The notes: generated by a model from the sequence alone, not told the origin. 64,000 nucleotides of DNA from Virgibacillus salarius (GCF_039521925.1 NZ_BAAACY010000078.1:1-64000), one strand, 5' to 3'. Positions 43,578 through 52,742 are shown, counted from the first letter of the stretch. Translations and numbers: made by a program.

Positions 43578-44549
43578 TTGTCTTATGAAAAGTGGCTTTA
43601 TGAAAATTACAACATTCAACCAGAAGAAAAAAGATGGATTGACGGCAAAGAATGCTTTAAATCTGGAGAATATGTTTATTTTACCATTTCTATTGATAAC
43701 AATGAAATTATTTATATGGAACAGGCGGTTGTAGCTTATTATTTAGCGGAAGACTACTATACACATATGGCAATTCCAATATCAAATAATCAAGGAGAAT
43801 GGTTTACAGTTTTTCAGGATACGCAGCTTATGGTTGTTCAAGGCAAACTTTCATATAGAGAGATTACTCTATCTGATGGAAAATTACTAGCCGAATTTCA
43901 TCAGATTGGTAATGCTTATGGATATGAACCAAAGGCTATTTCCAGCTATGGACAATGGAAGGAATTATGGATCGATAAAGTGAACACATTAGAGAATCAT
44001 CTTGAGCAGAGAGCACGTGAAACCCCTTCAGCATATTACCGTCTAGTAATGGATGTACTTCCTTATTTCATCGGTATAAGTGAAAATGCAATTCAATATA
44101 TTCGTGAAAGTGAACAGGAACAGCGATTTTATGAAGTAGATCAGGGAACGATTGCTTTTCGAAGATATACAAATCAACTGATAAAGCCCATTATGTGGCC
44201 AATGGAATTAGTTTATGATCACCCATCGAGAGATATTTCTGAATTTTTAAGACAGCACATCTTAAACAAAGATCCAGGTGCAATTTCTTCCAATTTTTTA
44301 AATGATTATCAAGCGATCAGACCATTATCTGTGTTTAGCTGGCGTTTAATATATGCAAGGTTACTTTTTCCTATTCATATTTTTGATTTTTTGGAATGGA
44401 ATTTAACATCTGAAAATGACGATGCACTCGAGCAATTCAAGCAATTACTTCAAACACAATCAGAATATGAAGAAAAGCTCGGGAAATTTTATAATCAAGT
44501 AGAGGTGGATTGTGATCTTCTGCAAATTCCTGTGGTACACTGGCTATAG
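43578..44549 (+). CDS. yutH: Spore coat-associated protein YutH
   Basis: The product is 323 residues from the TTG at 43578: AGAGGAGGG ends 6 bases before it, whereas the ATG at 43557 lies upstream of that site. It is a CotS/YutH-type protein with a kinase-like fold: an N-lobe start with KECFKSGEYVYFTI and EYVAYYLAED, and a degenerate C-lobe (FLNDYQAIRPLSVFSWRLIYARLLFPIHI). The HxDxxxxN motif is lacking, so catalytic activity is doubtful. In B. subtilis YutH is a spore coat component. Confidence 0.8.
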   Translation: MSYEKWLYENYNIQPEEKRWIDGKECFKSGEYVYFTISIDNNEIIYMEQAVVAYYLAEDYYTHMAIPISNNQGEWFTVFQDTQLMVVQGKLSYREITLSDGKLLAEFHQIGNAYGYEPKAISSYGQWKELWIDKVNTLENHLEQRARETPSAYYRLVMDVLPYFIGISENAIQYIRESEQEQRFYEVDQGTIAFRRYTNQLIKPIMWPMELVYDHPSRDISEFLRQHILNKDPGAISSNFLNDYQAIRPLSVFSWRLIYARLLFPIHIFDFLEWNLTSENDDALEQFKQLLQTQSEYEEKLGKFYNQVEVDCDLLQIPVVHWL

Positions 44550-44584
44550 AATGATGAACATAATTACGTATGGAGGTCATACCG

Positions 44585-45550
44585 TTGAAGAAACCATTGA
44601 TTTATATTACACGGAAAATACCAGAAGAATTAATCGCCCCTTATACTAATAGCTTCCGTATAAAATTTTGGGAAAAAGAGAATGACCCAGTACCAGAAAA
44701 TGTGTTGTTGCGAGAAATAAAAGAGGCAGAGGGATTAATTTGCATGTTAAGCGAACAGATTAATCAGCAGTTGCTAGATGCAGCTCCTCATTTAAAGGTA
44801 ATTGCGAATTTAGCGGTAGGTTTCGATAATATTGATATGGAAGCAGCAAAGGCTAGAAATATTGCTGTAACTAACACACCAGATGTGCTGACCGAAACAA
44901 CTGCTGATTTAGGGTTTGCCCTGTTAATGGCCACTGCAAGAAGGCTTATGGAGGCAAATGATTATATACGGAAAGATAAGTGGGACAACTGGGGGCCGTA
45001 TTTATTGGCGGGATCCGATATTCACCATAAGACAATTGGGATTGTAGGTATGGGAAGAATTGGGCAAGCAATTGCAAGGAGAGCCAAGGGATTTGAAATG
45101 GAAGTTTTATACCATAACCGTTCTAGAAATGTTGAAGCGGAAGAACAGCTAAATGCCACTTATACAGATTTCGATACGTTGCTTCACCATTCAGATTTTG
45201 TGGTATCTGTTGTGCCTTTAACTGGTGAAACGGAGCAATTATTTAATAAGACTACCTTTCATAAAATGAAAGATACTGGTATTTTTATTAATATTTCTAG
45301 AGGTGCAGTAGTAGATGAAACAGCGTTAGAGAATGCTTTAGTAACTGGAGAAATAAAGGCAGCTGGATTGGATGTCTTTGTAGAGGAGCCTATTCATGCT
45401 GATCATCCATTAATGCAGTTGAAGAATGTTGTTGCACTTCCACATATTGGTTCGGCGAGTACAGAAACACGAACTGCTATGTGGAAATTGTGTTTGGATA
45501 ATACGCTTTCTGTATTAACAGGCGGTCAGCCGAAGACGCCTGTTTGGTAA
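44585..45550 (+). CDS. D-isomer-specific 2-hydroxyacid dehydrogenase (glyoxylate reductase-like)
   Basis: The product is 321 residues from the TTG at 44585, with GGAGGT ideally placed. GIVGMGRIGQAIARRA is the NAD(P) loop; HNRSR after the next strand suggests NADPH preference. Arg in NISRGAVVDE, Glu in FVEEPIH and His in ALPHIGSAS are the catalytic residues of this family. It probably reduces glyoxylate or hydroxypyruvate. A converging arrangement with yutI and a strong terminator follow. Confidence 0.85.
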   Translation: MKKPLIYITRKIPEELIAPYTNSFRIKFWEKENDPVPENVLLREIKEAEGLICMLSEQINQQLLDAAPHLKVIANLAVGFDNIDMEAAKARNIAVTNTPDVLTETTADLGFALLMATARRLMEANDYIRKDKWDNWGPYLLAGSDIHHKTIGIVGMGRIGQAIARRAKGFEMEVLYHNRSRNVEAEEQLNATYTDFDTLLHHSDFVVSVVPLTGETEQLFNKTTFHKMKDTGIFINISRGAVVDETALENALVTGEIKAAGLDVFVEEPIHADHPLMQLKNVVALPHIGSASTETRTAMWKLCLDNTLSVLTGGQPKTPVW

Positions 45551-45559
45551 AATAGATAG

Positions 45560-45663
45560 GAACAAAAGCGCAAGCGCTCGATTAGAAATGTAGCGACTGG
45601 AGCGAGTCGTGAAGTCATCTAGTTCTGGGCGCTGGAACTGGACGCGGCTCAATATTTCCTAGA
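45560..45663 (-). repeat. Dispersed repeat family B, copy 3 (reverse, short form)
   Basis: Read on the minus strand it runs TCTAGGAAATATTGAGCCGC, then GTCCAG, CCAGCGCCCAGAACTAG, TGACTTCACGA, CTCCAGTCGCTACATTTCTA and CTTTTGTTCC. It lacks a middle section of about 70 bases present in copies at 19754 and 55968. Confidence 0.8.
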
Positions 45664-45670
45664 CAAAAAT

Positions 45671-45706
45671 AAAGAAGGCATCCTTGTCGTTGGAGGCCTT
45701 CTTTGT
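45671..45706. terminator. Bidirectional terminator
   Basis: AAAGAAGGC pairs perfectly with GCCTTCTTT around a 16-base loop, between the dehydrogenase gene and yutI, which are convergent. Confidence 0.75.
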
Positions 45707-45752
45707 ATAGGATAAAATATAATTATTAGCTATGTTATCGATTTAGTTTGTT

Positions 45753-45977
45753 TTAAAATACTTGCTCTATTTCTGTTACTCCAGGTACTTCGGCCATTAA
45801 GGCGCGTTCAATCCCAGCCTTTAATGTAATGGTAGAACTCGGGCAATTCCCGCATGCACCCATCAGACGAAGAAGCACAATGCCGTTTTCATCTACATCG
45901 ATTAACTCCACATCGCCACCATCACGTAGCAAGAATGGACGTAATTTATTTAATACTTCTTGTACTTGGTCTCGCAT
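45753..45977 (-). CDS. yutI: NifU C-terminal domain protein YutI
   Basis: The product is 74 residues consisting of one NifU-like (Nfu) domain: LNKLRPFLLRDGGDVELI, then CGNCPSST with the CxxC pair (Cys39-Cys42 approximately) that binds a shared Fe-S cluster in a dimer, and LKAGIERALMAEVPGV. It acts as an iron-sulfur scaffold or carrier. AGGAGAAG precedes the start. Confidence 0.9.
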   Translation of the reverse strand: MRDQVQEVLNKLRPFLLRDGGDVELIDVDENGIVLLRLMGACGNCPSSTITLKAGIERALMAEVPGVTEIEQVF

Positions 45978-46123
45978 TATCCATCTTCTCCTTTCTTCTA
46001 TCTATTATAGAACGGATTCTTCAAAAAATCTATGGCATAATTGAAACTGATAATCATTTTTATTTTATCTTTAGATAAACATTTTGTAAAATAAAAGATA
46101 TCGTATAAAGGAGGCTAGATGGG

Positions 46124-46450
46124 ATGAAGCAAATAAAGATAACGGTATATGGGGCAGAACAGATTTGTGCGAGCTGTGTTGGCGCACCAGGCTCTAGGGA
46201 TACTTATGAATGGCTACAAGCTGCTATTGGTCGGAAATATATAGATGATCACCTAAAATATGAATACATAGATATTGATCAACCTCCAAATGTGGAAAAG
46301 CATCAGGCATTTATTGAAAAGATAGTGCGTGATGATTTATTCTATCCCATTGTCATGATCAATGACGAAATGGTTGCTGAAGGTATACCGCGGTTAAAAA
46401 CAGTTTATCATGCATTGGATAAACATAACATTCCATTACAGAATAAATAG
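46124..46450 (+). CDS. yuzD: DUF1462 protein YuzD
   Basis: The product is 108 residues, with a thioredoxin/glutaredoxin-like start: ITVYGAEQICASCVGAPGS, which holds a CxxC pair, and DIDQPP and YPIVMINDEMVAEG as in the YuzD family. A role in redox or Fe-S chemistry is plausible from the cysteines and from its place between yutI and yutM, but is inference. AAAGGAGG lies upstream. Confidence 0.85.
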   Translation: MKQIKITVYGAEQICASCVGAPGSRDTYEWLQAAIGRKYIDDHLKYEYIDIDQPPNVEKHQAFIEKIVRDDLFYPIVMINDEMVAEGIPRLKTVYHALDKHNIPLQNK

Positions 46451-46466
46451 AAACGAGGAAACGAAC

Positions 46467-47324
46467 ATGAAAATCCCTTTTACGAAGATGCATGGACTTG
46501 GAAATAGCTATATATATATTGATTTATTCCAGCATAAATTAGAGGAAGCAATGCTGCCAGCGTTAGCGCAAAGCGTATCTAATATGAACACAGGAATAGG
46601 GTCTGATGGTATCATTTTAATTCATCCCAGTGAAAGAGCGGCACTAGGTATGCGGATATTTAATAAGGATGGTTCAGAAGGGCAGAGTTGTGGTAATGGA
46701 TTAAGGTGTACTGCGAAGTATGCCTATGAACATGGAATTGTTGATGTCACTCAATTTCAAATAGAAACGAAAGCTAATATTGTAGAGGCAGAGGTTCAAA
46801 TACAGAATAATAATGTGCAGCTTGTAACAATTAACATGGGGAAGCCACAGCTTAACCGAGCGGACATTCCAATGATAGGCAGTGAAACAGAAAAAGTAGT
46901 AGCAGAACAATTTAAAATAATGGATCAGCAGCTTAAAGTAACAGCGGTATCTATGGGCAACCCGCATGCTGTTTTTGTTGTTGACAATATTGATGATGCC
47001 CCTTTAGTAGAATTAGGACCATCAATTGAAAAGGACAAACGGTTCCCACAGGGGATAAATGTAGAATTTATTGAGGTGCTTACTCCTACTGAAATAAATT
47101 TTTGTGTATGGGAGAGAGGGTCTGGTATTACACAGGCTTGTGGTACTGGTGCTTGTGCGGCAGTAGTTGCAGCCGCGTTGAATGATTTGGTTAACCGTAA
47201 TGAACAAATAACTGTTCATTTACCAGGCGGCGATTTGTTTATTAAATGGGATGATCAGGGCTATGTCTGGATGACTGGAGGAGCAGAAGTTATAGCTACA
47301 GGAGATTATTACTATGACGATTGA
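46467..47324 (+). CDS. dapF: Diaminopimelate epimerase DapF
   Basis: The product is 285 residues from the ATG at 46467, 17 bases after yuzD. FTKMHGLGNSY is the family start. The two catalytic cysteines lie in SCGNGLRC and ACGTGACAA. It converts LL- to meso-diaminopimelate for lysine and cell wall synthesis. The length is slightly above the E. coli enzyme. It sits next to yutM as in B. subtilis (yutL). Confidence 0.93.
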   Translation: MKIPFTKMHGLGNSYIYIDLFQHKLEEAMLPALAQSVSNMNTGIGSDGIILIHPSERAALGMRIFNKDGSEGQSCGNGLRCTAKYAYEHGIVDVTQFQIETKANIVEAEVQIQNNNVQLVTINMGKPQLNRADIPMIGSETEKVVAEQFKIMDQQLKVTAVSMGNPHAVFVVDNIDDAPLVELGPSIEKDKRFPQGINVEFIEVLTPTEINFCVWERGSGITQACGTGACAAVVAAALNDLVNRNEQITVHLPGGDLFIKWDDQGYVWMTGGAEVIATGDYYYDD

Positions 47325-47403
47325 GTATCATCAGTTGAATCCTATTCAAGGACTTTGTATACTTAAAGAAGATAAGCAATCATCTTAAAGGGAGGTCCAT
47401 GAG

Positions 47404-47760
47404 ATGGCTATTAATATTACCGATCATGCTAGTAAGCAGATTCAAAATATGATGAAAGAAGAGTCTGATGGTGCCTATTTGCGCTTTGGTGTAAAAGGTG
47501 GCGGATGTAGTGGGTTATCCTATTCACTAGGTTTTGAATACGAAATAAATGAAGAGTTAGATACAACGAAAGAAATTAATGGAATACCAGTTGTTCTCAA
47601 TAATCAGGATATTCCTATAATTGAAGGAACAACGATTGATTTCAAACAAAATATGATGGGTGGCGGATTTAGTATTGATAACCCGAACGCTATCGTATCT
47701 TGTGGTTGTGGATCATCTTTTAGAACAAAAGATAAGGCAGGCGCGCCTGGCGATTGTTAG
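47404..47760 (+). CDS. yutM: A-type Fe-S carrier YutM (ErpA/HesB family)
   Basis: The product is 118 residues. The three cluster cysteines are seen in GGCSGLSY and in CGCGSSF near the C-terminus. FKQNMMGGGFSIDNPNA is the A-type core. It delivers Fe-S clusters to apo-enzymes. AAAGGGAGGTCC precedes the start. A short terminator follows. Confidence 0.92.
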   Translation: MAINITDHASKQIQNMMKEESDGAYLRFGVKGGGCSGLSYSLGFEYEINEELDTTKEINGIPVVLNNQDIPIIEGTTIDFKQNMMGGGFSIDNPNAIVSCGCGSSFRTKDKAGAPGDC

Positions 47761-47764
47761 AAAA

Positions 47765-47794
47765 ATAGCTGAAGCAATAAGTTGCTTCAGCTAT
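47765..47794. terminator. Bidirectional terminator
   Basis: ATAGCTGAAGCAA pairs perfectly with TTGCTTCAGCTAT over 4 bases of loop, between the convergent yutM and yumC genes. Confidence 0.85.
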
Positions 47795-47821
47795 TATTTA
47801 TATCTATCTATAGTTAGTATC

Positions 47822-48808
47822 TTAAAACATGCTAGTTGAGTGTTTTGGTTGAATTCTGGCTTTCGGATCAATATATTGTTTTGCATTATTTATAGCCGTA
47901 GGACCTTCGCCAAATCCAGTTGCAATGAGTTTCACTTTTCCAACGTATGTGCAAATATCTCCAGCAGCATAAATCCCTGGTATATTGGTTTCCATTTTTG
48001 AATTTACTACGATACTATTCTTTTCAATTTCGAGTCCCCAGTCTTTAATTGGTCCTAGTGTAGAAACAAATCCATAATTGCATAAAACGGCATCGACATC
48101 CAATGTGATTTCTCGGTCACCTTTTACTTCTTCCAAAACGACTTGTTCAATACGCTCATTTGCAACGATATTTGATGGTACAAACGGTGTTAGGATTTCT
48201 ACGTTCGATGCATAAAGCTTTTCCACACTGTGTTCATGGGCTCGGAATTTATCACGACGATGCACAAGAGTTACCTTTTCGGCAATCGGTTCTAGCATAA
48301 GCGCCCAATCAACAGCTGAGTCTCCACCTCCAAGTAAGACAACACGTTGATCCTTATATTGGTTCATATCTTTAACATGGTAATGGAGATTAATGTTTTC
48401 AAATTTATCGCATTGATCTATGTCTAAACGTCGAGGCTGAAAAGCTCCGTTTCCTGCTGTAATAATGATCGTCTTTGTATAATGTACTTCCTTTTTATTG
48501 GATGTTAATTTGAACGTTCCATCTTCAAGCCTTTCTACATTTTCGATTGCCTGTTCTAAAACAATTTCTGGATCGAATAAGTTTGCTTGTTCCTCTAAGT
48601 TATCTACTAATTCCTGTGCTCTAACCTTAGGGAAACCAGCAACATCATATATATATTTCTCTGGATATAGAGCAGTTAATTGCCCGCCAGTGTGTGGTAA
48701 ACTTTCAATTATTTTAACACTTGCCTGACGCATACCGCCATAGAAGGCTGTGAATAAACCTACGGGACCTGCGCCGATGATAGTAACATCATAGACTTCT
48801 TTGGTCAC
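47822..48808 (-). CDS. yumC: Ferredoxin/flavodoxin-NADP reductase YumC
   Basis: The product is 328 residues from the GTG at 48808, preceded by GGAGGGAATT. It is a thioredoxin-reductase-like flavoprotein: IIGAGPVGL binds FAD, LLGGGDSAVDWA binds NADPH, and IYAAGDICTY is the final FAD block. There is no CxxC active site, as expected for type 2 ferredoxin-NADP reductase. It feeds electrons to ferredoxin or flavodoxin. Divergent from yumB. Confidence 0.92.
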   Translation of the reverse strand: MTKEVYDVTIIGAGPVGLFTAFYGGMRQASVKIIESLPHTGGQLTALYPEKYIYDVAGFPKVRAQELVDNLEEQANLFDPEIVLEQAIENVERLEDGTFKLTSNKKEVHYTKTIIITAGNGAFQPRRLDIDQCDKFENINLHYHVKDMNQYKDQRVVLLGGGDSAVDWALMLEPIAEKVTLVHRRDKFRAHEHSVEKLYASNVEILTPFVPSNIVANERIEQVVLEEVKGDREITLDVDAVLCNYGFVSTLGPIKDWGLEIEKNSIVVNSKMETNIPGIYAAGDICTYVGKVKLIATGFGEGPTAINNAKQYIDPKARIQPKHSTSMF

Positions 48809-48964
48809 AATAATTCCCTCCACTTCCGATAAAATTTAGTATACCATTGTTTATAGTACCATAAATTCCCCTTAGTAGAACATGAAAGCACTCTGTAACT
48901 TACTATTAAGAAAAATTTAATAATTGGGGAAACAAAAGAAAGGGTTGAAATGTAGATAGAAAAA

Positions 48965-49061
48965 GGCTACTATTATCAAGGATGTTTATTACGATTATGT
49001 GACAACGACATTATAAATCTATTAATTTTTCTATCCACTTGGTAAAGTAGCCAAGTTTTTT
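48965..49061 (+). promoter_or_regulatory. Terminator-like leader structure ahead of yumB
   Basis: GGCTACT at 48965 pairs with AGTAGCC at 49046, extended by CAAG / CTTG inside, and TTTTTTC follows 3 bases after the stem. The loop is about 60 bases. No plus-strand gene lies upstream (yumC is on the other strand), so the structure would sit in the yumB leader and could be an attenuator. No known riboswitch class is recognised. Confidence 0.4.
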
Positions 49062-49127
49062 CTAATGACTATTAAGTGAAATATGTCACAAACGTACAAA
49101 ATAGTAAAAAAAATGGAAGTGATTAGA

Positions 49128-50345
49128 ATGAAAAAACCGAATATAGTAATTCTAGGTGCTGGCTACGGTGGCATGATGACTACAGTTAAATTACAAAAGA
49201 CATTAGGAGTAAATGAGGCAAATATAACACTTGTGAATATAAATGATTATCATTACCAAACCACTTGGCTTCATGAAAACGCAGCAGGAACCTTACATCA
49301 TGATCGAACTCGTATACAGATTAAAGATGTAATAAATATGAGCAAGGTGAAATTTGTTAAAGATAAAGTTATTTCTATTAAGCCAGATGAAAAGAAAGTT
49401 AAACTGGAAAATGGCCAATTAGATTATGACGTATTGGTAATCGGGCTTGGATTTGAAGCAGCAACCTTTGGTATTCCTGGCTTAGAAGAACATGCGTTTA
49501 CAATTGGAAACATTAATAGTGCTCGCCTTATTCGCGAACATATGGAATATAATTTTGCTTTGTATCACAACGAATCAGAAAAAAATCCCGCACGATTAAA
49601 TATTGTTGTAGGCGGTGGTGGGTTTACTGGAGTTGAATTTCTAGGTGAGCTTGCAAATCGTATTCCTGAGCTTTGCGAAGAATATGATATTGATAAAAAT
49701 TTAGTACGAATAATTAATATTGAAGGATCACCTACTATTTTGCCTGGGTTTGATCCACAATTAGTAGAATATGCGATGAATTCATTAGAATCACGCGGAG
49801 TTGAATTTGTTACTGGAGCAATGCTTAAAGAATGCACAGCTACTAGTGTTGTTTATGAAAAAAATGGTGAAATAACGGAAATTCCAACACTAACAACGGT
49901 ATGGGCAGCTGGTGTAAAAGCAAACGCTCTTGTTGAGAAGTCCGGTTTTGAAAATAATCGAGGCAAAGTGGCAGTAGAAAAGGATATGCGAGCGCCAGAC
50001 TATGATAATGTATTTGTAATTGGCGATTGTGCACTTATTATGAATGAACAAACGGGGAGACCTTATCCACCAACAGCACAAATTGCTATTCAACAATCAG
50101 CCGTAGTTGCCCATAATGTAAAAGCGTATATTCAAGGCGGAGAAATGGAGCACTTTGAACCGGAAATACTTGGTACAGTAGCTTCTCTAGGCCATAATGA
50201 TGCGATAGGGGTTATATTTAACGATCAAAAATTGTTTGGCTGGAAAGCAACTGTGATGAAAAAAATAATTGATAATCGGTACTTATTGAAATTAGGTGGA
50301 CTAAGTTTATTAATGAAAAAAGGAAAGTTTAACATTTTTTATTAA
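49128..50345 (+). CDS. yumB: Type II NADH dehydrogenase-like flavoprotein YumB
   Basis: The product is 405 residues from the ATG at 49128 (GGAAGTG upstream; an earlier ATG at 49083 has no site). VILGAGYGGM binds FAD, NIVVGGGGFTGVEFLGEL binds NADH, and VFVIGDCA closes the FAD site. A hydrophobic/amphipathic C-terminus (LLKLGGLSLLMKKGKFNIFY) attaches it to the membrane. It oxidises NADH and reduces menaquinone without pumping protons. Confidence 0.88.
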   Translation: MKKPNIVILGAGYGGMMTTVKLQKTLGVNEANITLVNINDYHYQTTWLHENAAGTLHHDRTRIQIKDVINMSKVKFVKDKVISIKPDEKKVKLENGQLDYDVLVIGLGFEAATFGIPGLEEHAFTIGNINSARLIREHMEYNFALYHNESEKNPARLNIVVGGGGFTGVEFLGELANRIPELCEEYDIDKNLVRIINIEGSPTILPGFDPQLVEYAMNSLESRGVEFVTGAMLKECTATSVVYEKNGEITEIPTLTTVWAAGVKANALVEKSGFENNRGKVAVEKDMRAPDYDNVFVIGDCALIMNEQTGRPYPPTAQIAIQQSAVVAHNVKAYIQGGEMEHFEPEILGTVASLGHNDAIGVIFNDQKLFGWKATVMKKIIDNRYLLKLGGLSLLMKKGKFNIFY

Positions 50346-50355
50346 GTGTGGATGT

Positions 50356-50389
50356 AGCAAGGACAGTGCCACTGTCTTTGCTTTTTTTC
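50356..50389 (+). terminator. Terminator of yumB
   Basis: AGCAAGGACAG pairs with CTGTCTTTGCT (one G-U) over 5 bases, followed by seven T. Confidence 0.85.
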
Positions 50390-50467
50390 TAAATTCATTT
50401 AAAATGGAAAAGGGAAAAGAAATTGTTTATACATAATAATGTCTAACTGCTTGTTAGGTGAGTAAAG

Positions 50468-50800
50468 TTGCGAAGGGAGCCACCTGTTTTGATTCAATTA
50501 GTAGTGTCGATTATATTATATTTTGTCATCTTTTTTGGTATTGCATTTATATTGAATATGTTATTACGAAGAACATGGTTGATGGCATTTTTATATCCAT
50601 TTGTCGTATTAATTATTGTAGATAATATGTCTACAATGGAGTATTTAAAGGCACCAGGATCTGCATTTTCAGAAGCTTTTTCCAGGCTAATGCAAATCAC
50701 TCCAGTTGATATTGCCATATTAGTAGCAGGATTTGCAGGTACAATTGTGTCTGGAATCATTATTAAGTTATTAAGAAAAAGTGGATATCAAATGTTTTAA
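50468..50800 (+). CDS. yuiB: Membrane protein YuiB
   Basis: The product is 110 residues with three membrane helices (about residues 10-32, 36-54 and 80-102). Length and position before yuiC match B. subtilis YuiB. Two TTG starts are possible: 50468 (GGTGAG upstream) and 50489 (AAGGGAG upstream, 10-base spacing). The first keeps the PVLIQ start I remember for the family. Function unknown. Confidence 0.75.
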   Translation: MRREPPVLIQLVVSIILYFVIFFGIAFILNMLLRRTWLMAFLYPFVVLIIVDNMSTMEYLKAPGSAFSEAFSRLMQITPVDIAILVAGFAGTIVSGIIIKLLRKSGYQMF

Positions 50801-51202
50801 AAGCTTTGTTTATAACAAAGAAAAAGAGATAAGTGGATTTATGATCAGTAAATCCGGACTATAATCCGAGTATATTTATTTTCGGAAAGTAGTTCGGATT
50901 GTTTTTTTGAAAGGAATAATTCTCTAGTTACTATACATGCATAACTGGTATTAAGATTTTAGTTCGTTTATAAATAAACAAACATTACGATTATAAATTT
51001 AAAGTTTTCATATTTATCTAAAAAATTTTATGTGGTTTTGTATATTTTTTGATTAATTGGAAATGCTGAACTGGTAGGAAAAAGGAAACCTTTGTTGGGA
51101 GTTTTGTCCATATCAACTATCTGTCCTGAGTCAGGGAAGAGCTTGATTTACTGGAACTTTCTATAGACTGTACAAAGGTTCACTACCAGAGAGGTGTTAT
51201 TT
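50801..51202. other. Intergenic region with a terminator-like hairpin
   Basis: AATCCGGACT at 50851 pairs with AGTTCGGATT at 50891, plus TCCGA / TCGGA inside, followed by GTTTTTTTG. The arms resemble those of the hairpin at 57009-57054. The remaining 290 bases before yuiC show no gene and no clear promoter. Confidence 0.55.
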
Positions 51203-51901
51203 ATGAATGTCAAAAGTTTTATTCGTAGAACAAGTTTAGTAATCTTAGCAATCGTAGCGTTTCTTACTACTATTTCGTCCATAACCAATGTATCTTTTGC
51301 AGAAGTAGAGGTGTGGTCCAAGCTGAAATCACCTGCTGTTCATATGATTAAGGAAGCAAAGGCGTCTGATTCTTCCCTTAGGCATACGGTATTACAAGGG
51401 AAATCATTGAATCATCTAAAGGAGAAGAAGCGCTATATTTCTAGTGAGGAAATTGAAGGTGCAGAGACATTAGCTGATGTAATTAATTTTGAACAGTATC
51501 CAAGCGCAAATGTTGTTGCAACAGGATATACTGCTGGAATTGAGTCAACAGGAAAGACACCAGATCATCCGGAATATGGGATTACTTATTCTGGGGTCAA
51601 GGTAAAAAGAGATTTGTACTCTACGATAGCAGCAGATCTTAATGTATATCCTATCGGCACTATCTTATTTATTCCTGATTATGGATTTGGAGTTGTTGCT
51701 GATAAGGGCAGTGCTATTAATGGGAATAAAATTGACCTTTATTATAATACGGTCGAGGACGTATACAGTCAGTGGGGGAAAAAGAAACTTGATGTATACG
51801 TGATTGAAAAAGGTAATGGTAAGCTTTCGGAAAAGAAATTGGATGAATTAAATGAGAATCAAGCTTTACAAGTATTTAGGCAGGAAATAACGGATAGTTA
51901 A
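51203..51901 (+). CDS. yuiC: 3D-domain cell wall protein YuiC
   Basis: The product is 232 residues from the ATG at 51203 (AGAGGTG upstream). An N-terminal signal or anchor helix (SLVILAIVAFLTTISSITNVSFA) precedes a coil and a C-terminal 3D domain with ATGYTAG, YGITYSGVKV and the three aspartates in FIPDYGFGVVADKGSAINGNKIDLYY-type sequence. The domain is the MltA-like barrel found in stationary phase survival (Sps/Rpf-like) peptidoglycan lytic enzymes. It acts on the wall outside the membrane. Confidence 0.88.
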   Translation: MNVKSFIRRTSLVILAIVAFLTTISSITNVSFAEVEVWSKLKSPAVHMIKEAKASDSSLRHTVLQGKSLNHLKEKKRYISSEEIEGAETLADVINFEQYPSANVVATGYTAGIESTGKTPDHPEYGITYSGVKVKRDLYSTIAADLNVYPIGTILFIPDYGFGVVADKGSAINGNKIDLYYNTVEDVYSQWGKKKLDVYVIEKGNGKLSEKKLDELNENQALQVFRQEITDS

Positions 51902-51983
51902 AAAAGTATAATTAGTTAAAATAGGTCAACAGAAGTTTATGTGTTTTTTATCAGCTAAATAGTGCTTTTCCAATAAATAGTTT

Positions 51984-52102
51984 AAAAGCAAAAAAGCCGA
52001 ACAGATTCGAAGAGTTCTGATGGTACCGCTCCCTGAAGTTAGAGGAATCTAATTTCAAGAGATCAGTACCAAATATTTCGAATGATAGTTCGGCTTTTGC
52101 TT
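51984..52102. terminator. Nested 119-base inverted repeat between yuiC and yuiD
   Basis: AAGCAAAAAAGCCGAAC at 51986 pairs with GTTCGGCTTTTGCTT at 52088; inside, ATTCGAA pairs with TTCGAAT, GGTAC with GTACC, and GAAGTTAGA with TCTAATTTC. The order is fully nested, giving one long arm with bulges. It lies between convergent genes and has A/T runs on both sides, so it can terminate both. Confidence 0.6.
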
Positions 52103-52131
52103 AAACTAAAATACTATTGCTCCAGCATGAA

Positions 52132-52608
52132 TTAATTTAGCAATGCATTTAAAATGAATGCAATCGCTACACCTGTTAATCCGCCAAAAAATACTTCGAT
52201 CGGCTGATGACCTAATAATTCCTTTAGTTCTTGGCGTTTTTCAAATTGCTTTTTATTTGTCCAATCTTTTGCTCCATCAATAAATAGCTGGAAATCTTTA
52301 ATTAATTGATTTAACACGATGGCTTGCTCCCCGGCCTGTCTTCTAACACCAGTAGCATCAAACATGATGATCACACTAAATACACATGAGATAGCAAACA
52401 TGGTAGAGGAAACTCCTTCTACAATACCTACACCTGTTGTTAATGCAGCTACAGCAGCTGAATGACTGCTTGGCATTCCTCCAGTACTAAAAGCTAAATC
52501 CGGTTTAAATTCTCTTGTAACGATAAGCGAAATGGGAATTTTAACAACTTGAGCAAAAATTATTGCAGTTAGAGCAGCAAACAATGGGTAATTATGAAAT
52601 AATTCCAT
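52132..52608 (-). CDS. yuiD: DUF212 membrane protein YuiD
   Basis: The product is 158 residues with four hydrophobic segments and the family block GGMPSSHSAAVAALTTGVG (around residues 43-61), which recalls the PAP2 phosphatase motif SGHS. DATGVRRQAGEQA follows, as in DUF212. It is annotated in some genomes as a divergent PAP2-like acid phosphatase; activity is unproven. Position matches B. subtilis yuiD. Confidence 0.88.
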   Translation of the reverse strand: MELFHNYPLFAALTAIIFAQVVKIPISLIVTREFKPDLAFSTGGMPSSHSAAVAALTTGVGIVEGVSSTMFAISCVFSVIIMFDATGVRRQAGEQAIVLNQLIKDFQLFIDGAKDWTNKKQFEKRQELKELLGHQPIEVFFGGLTGVAIAFILNALLN

Positions 52609-52742
52609 GGTCGTCTAAACATCCTTTCTAAAGGAAAGTTTATCCCTTGTTAGATGACAATATGCATGGTATCTAATGCTATATTATCACATGAATGGCT
52701 AGTAATCAGGCGCACCAAAGAATTATTTTATAAATTTAGTAT

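Noticed and set aside
52016..52035. T-box-like GGTACCGC sequence
   Set aside because: It lacks the AGGGTGG context, the specifier loop and a downstream synthetase or amino acid gene; it is part of a nested palindrome.
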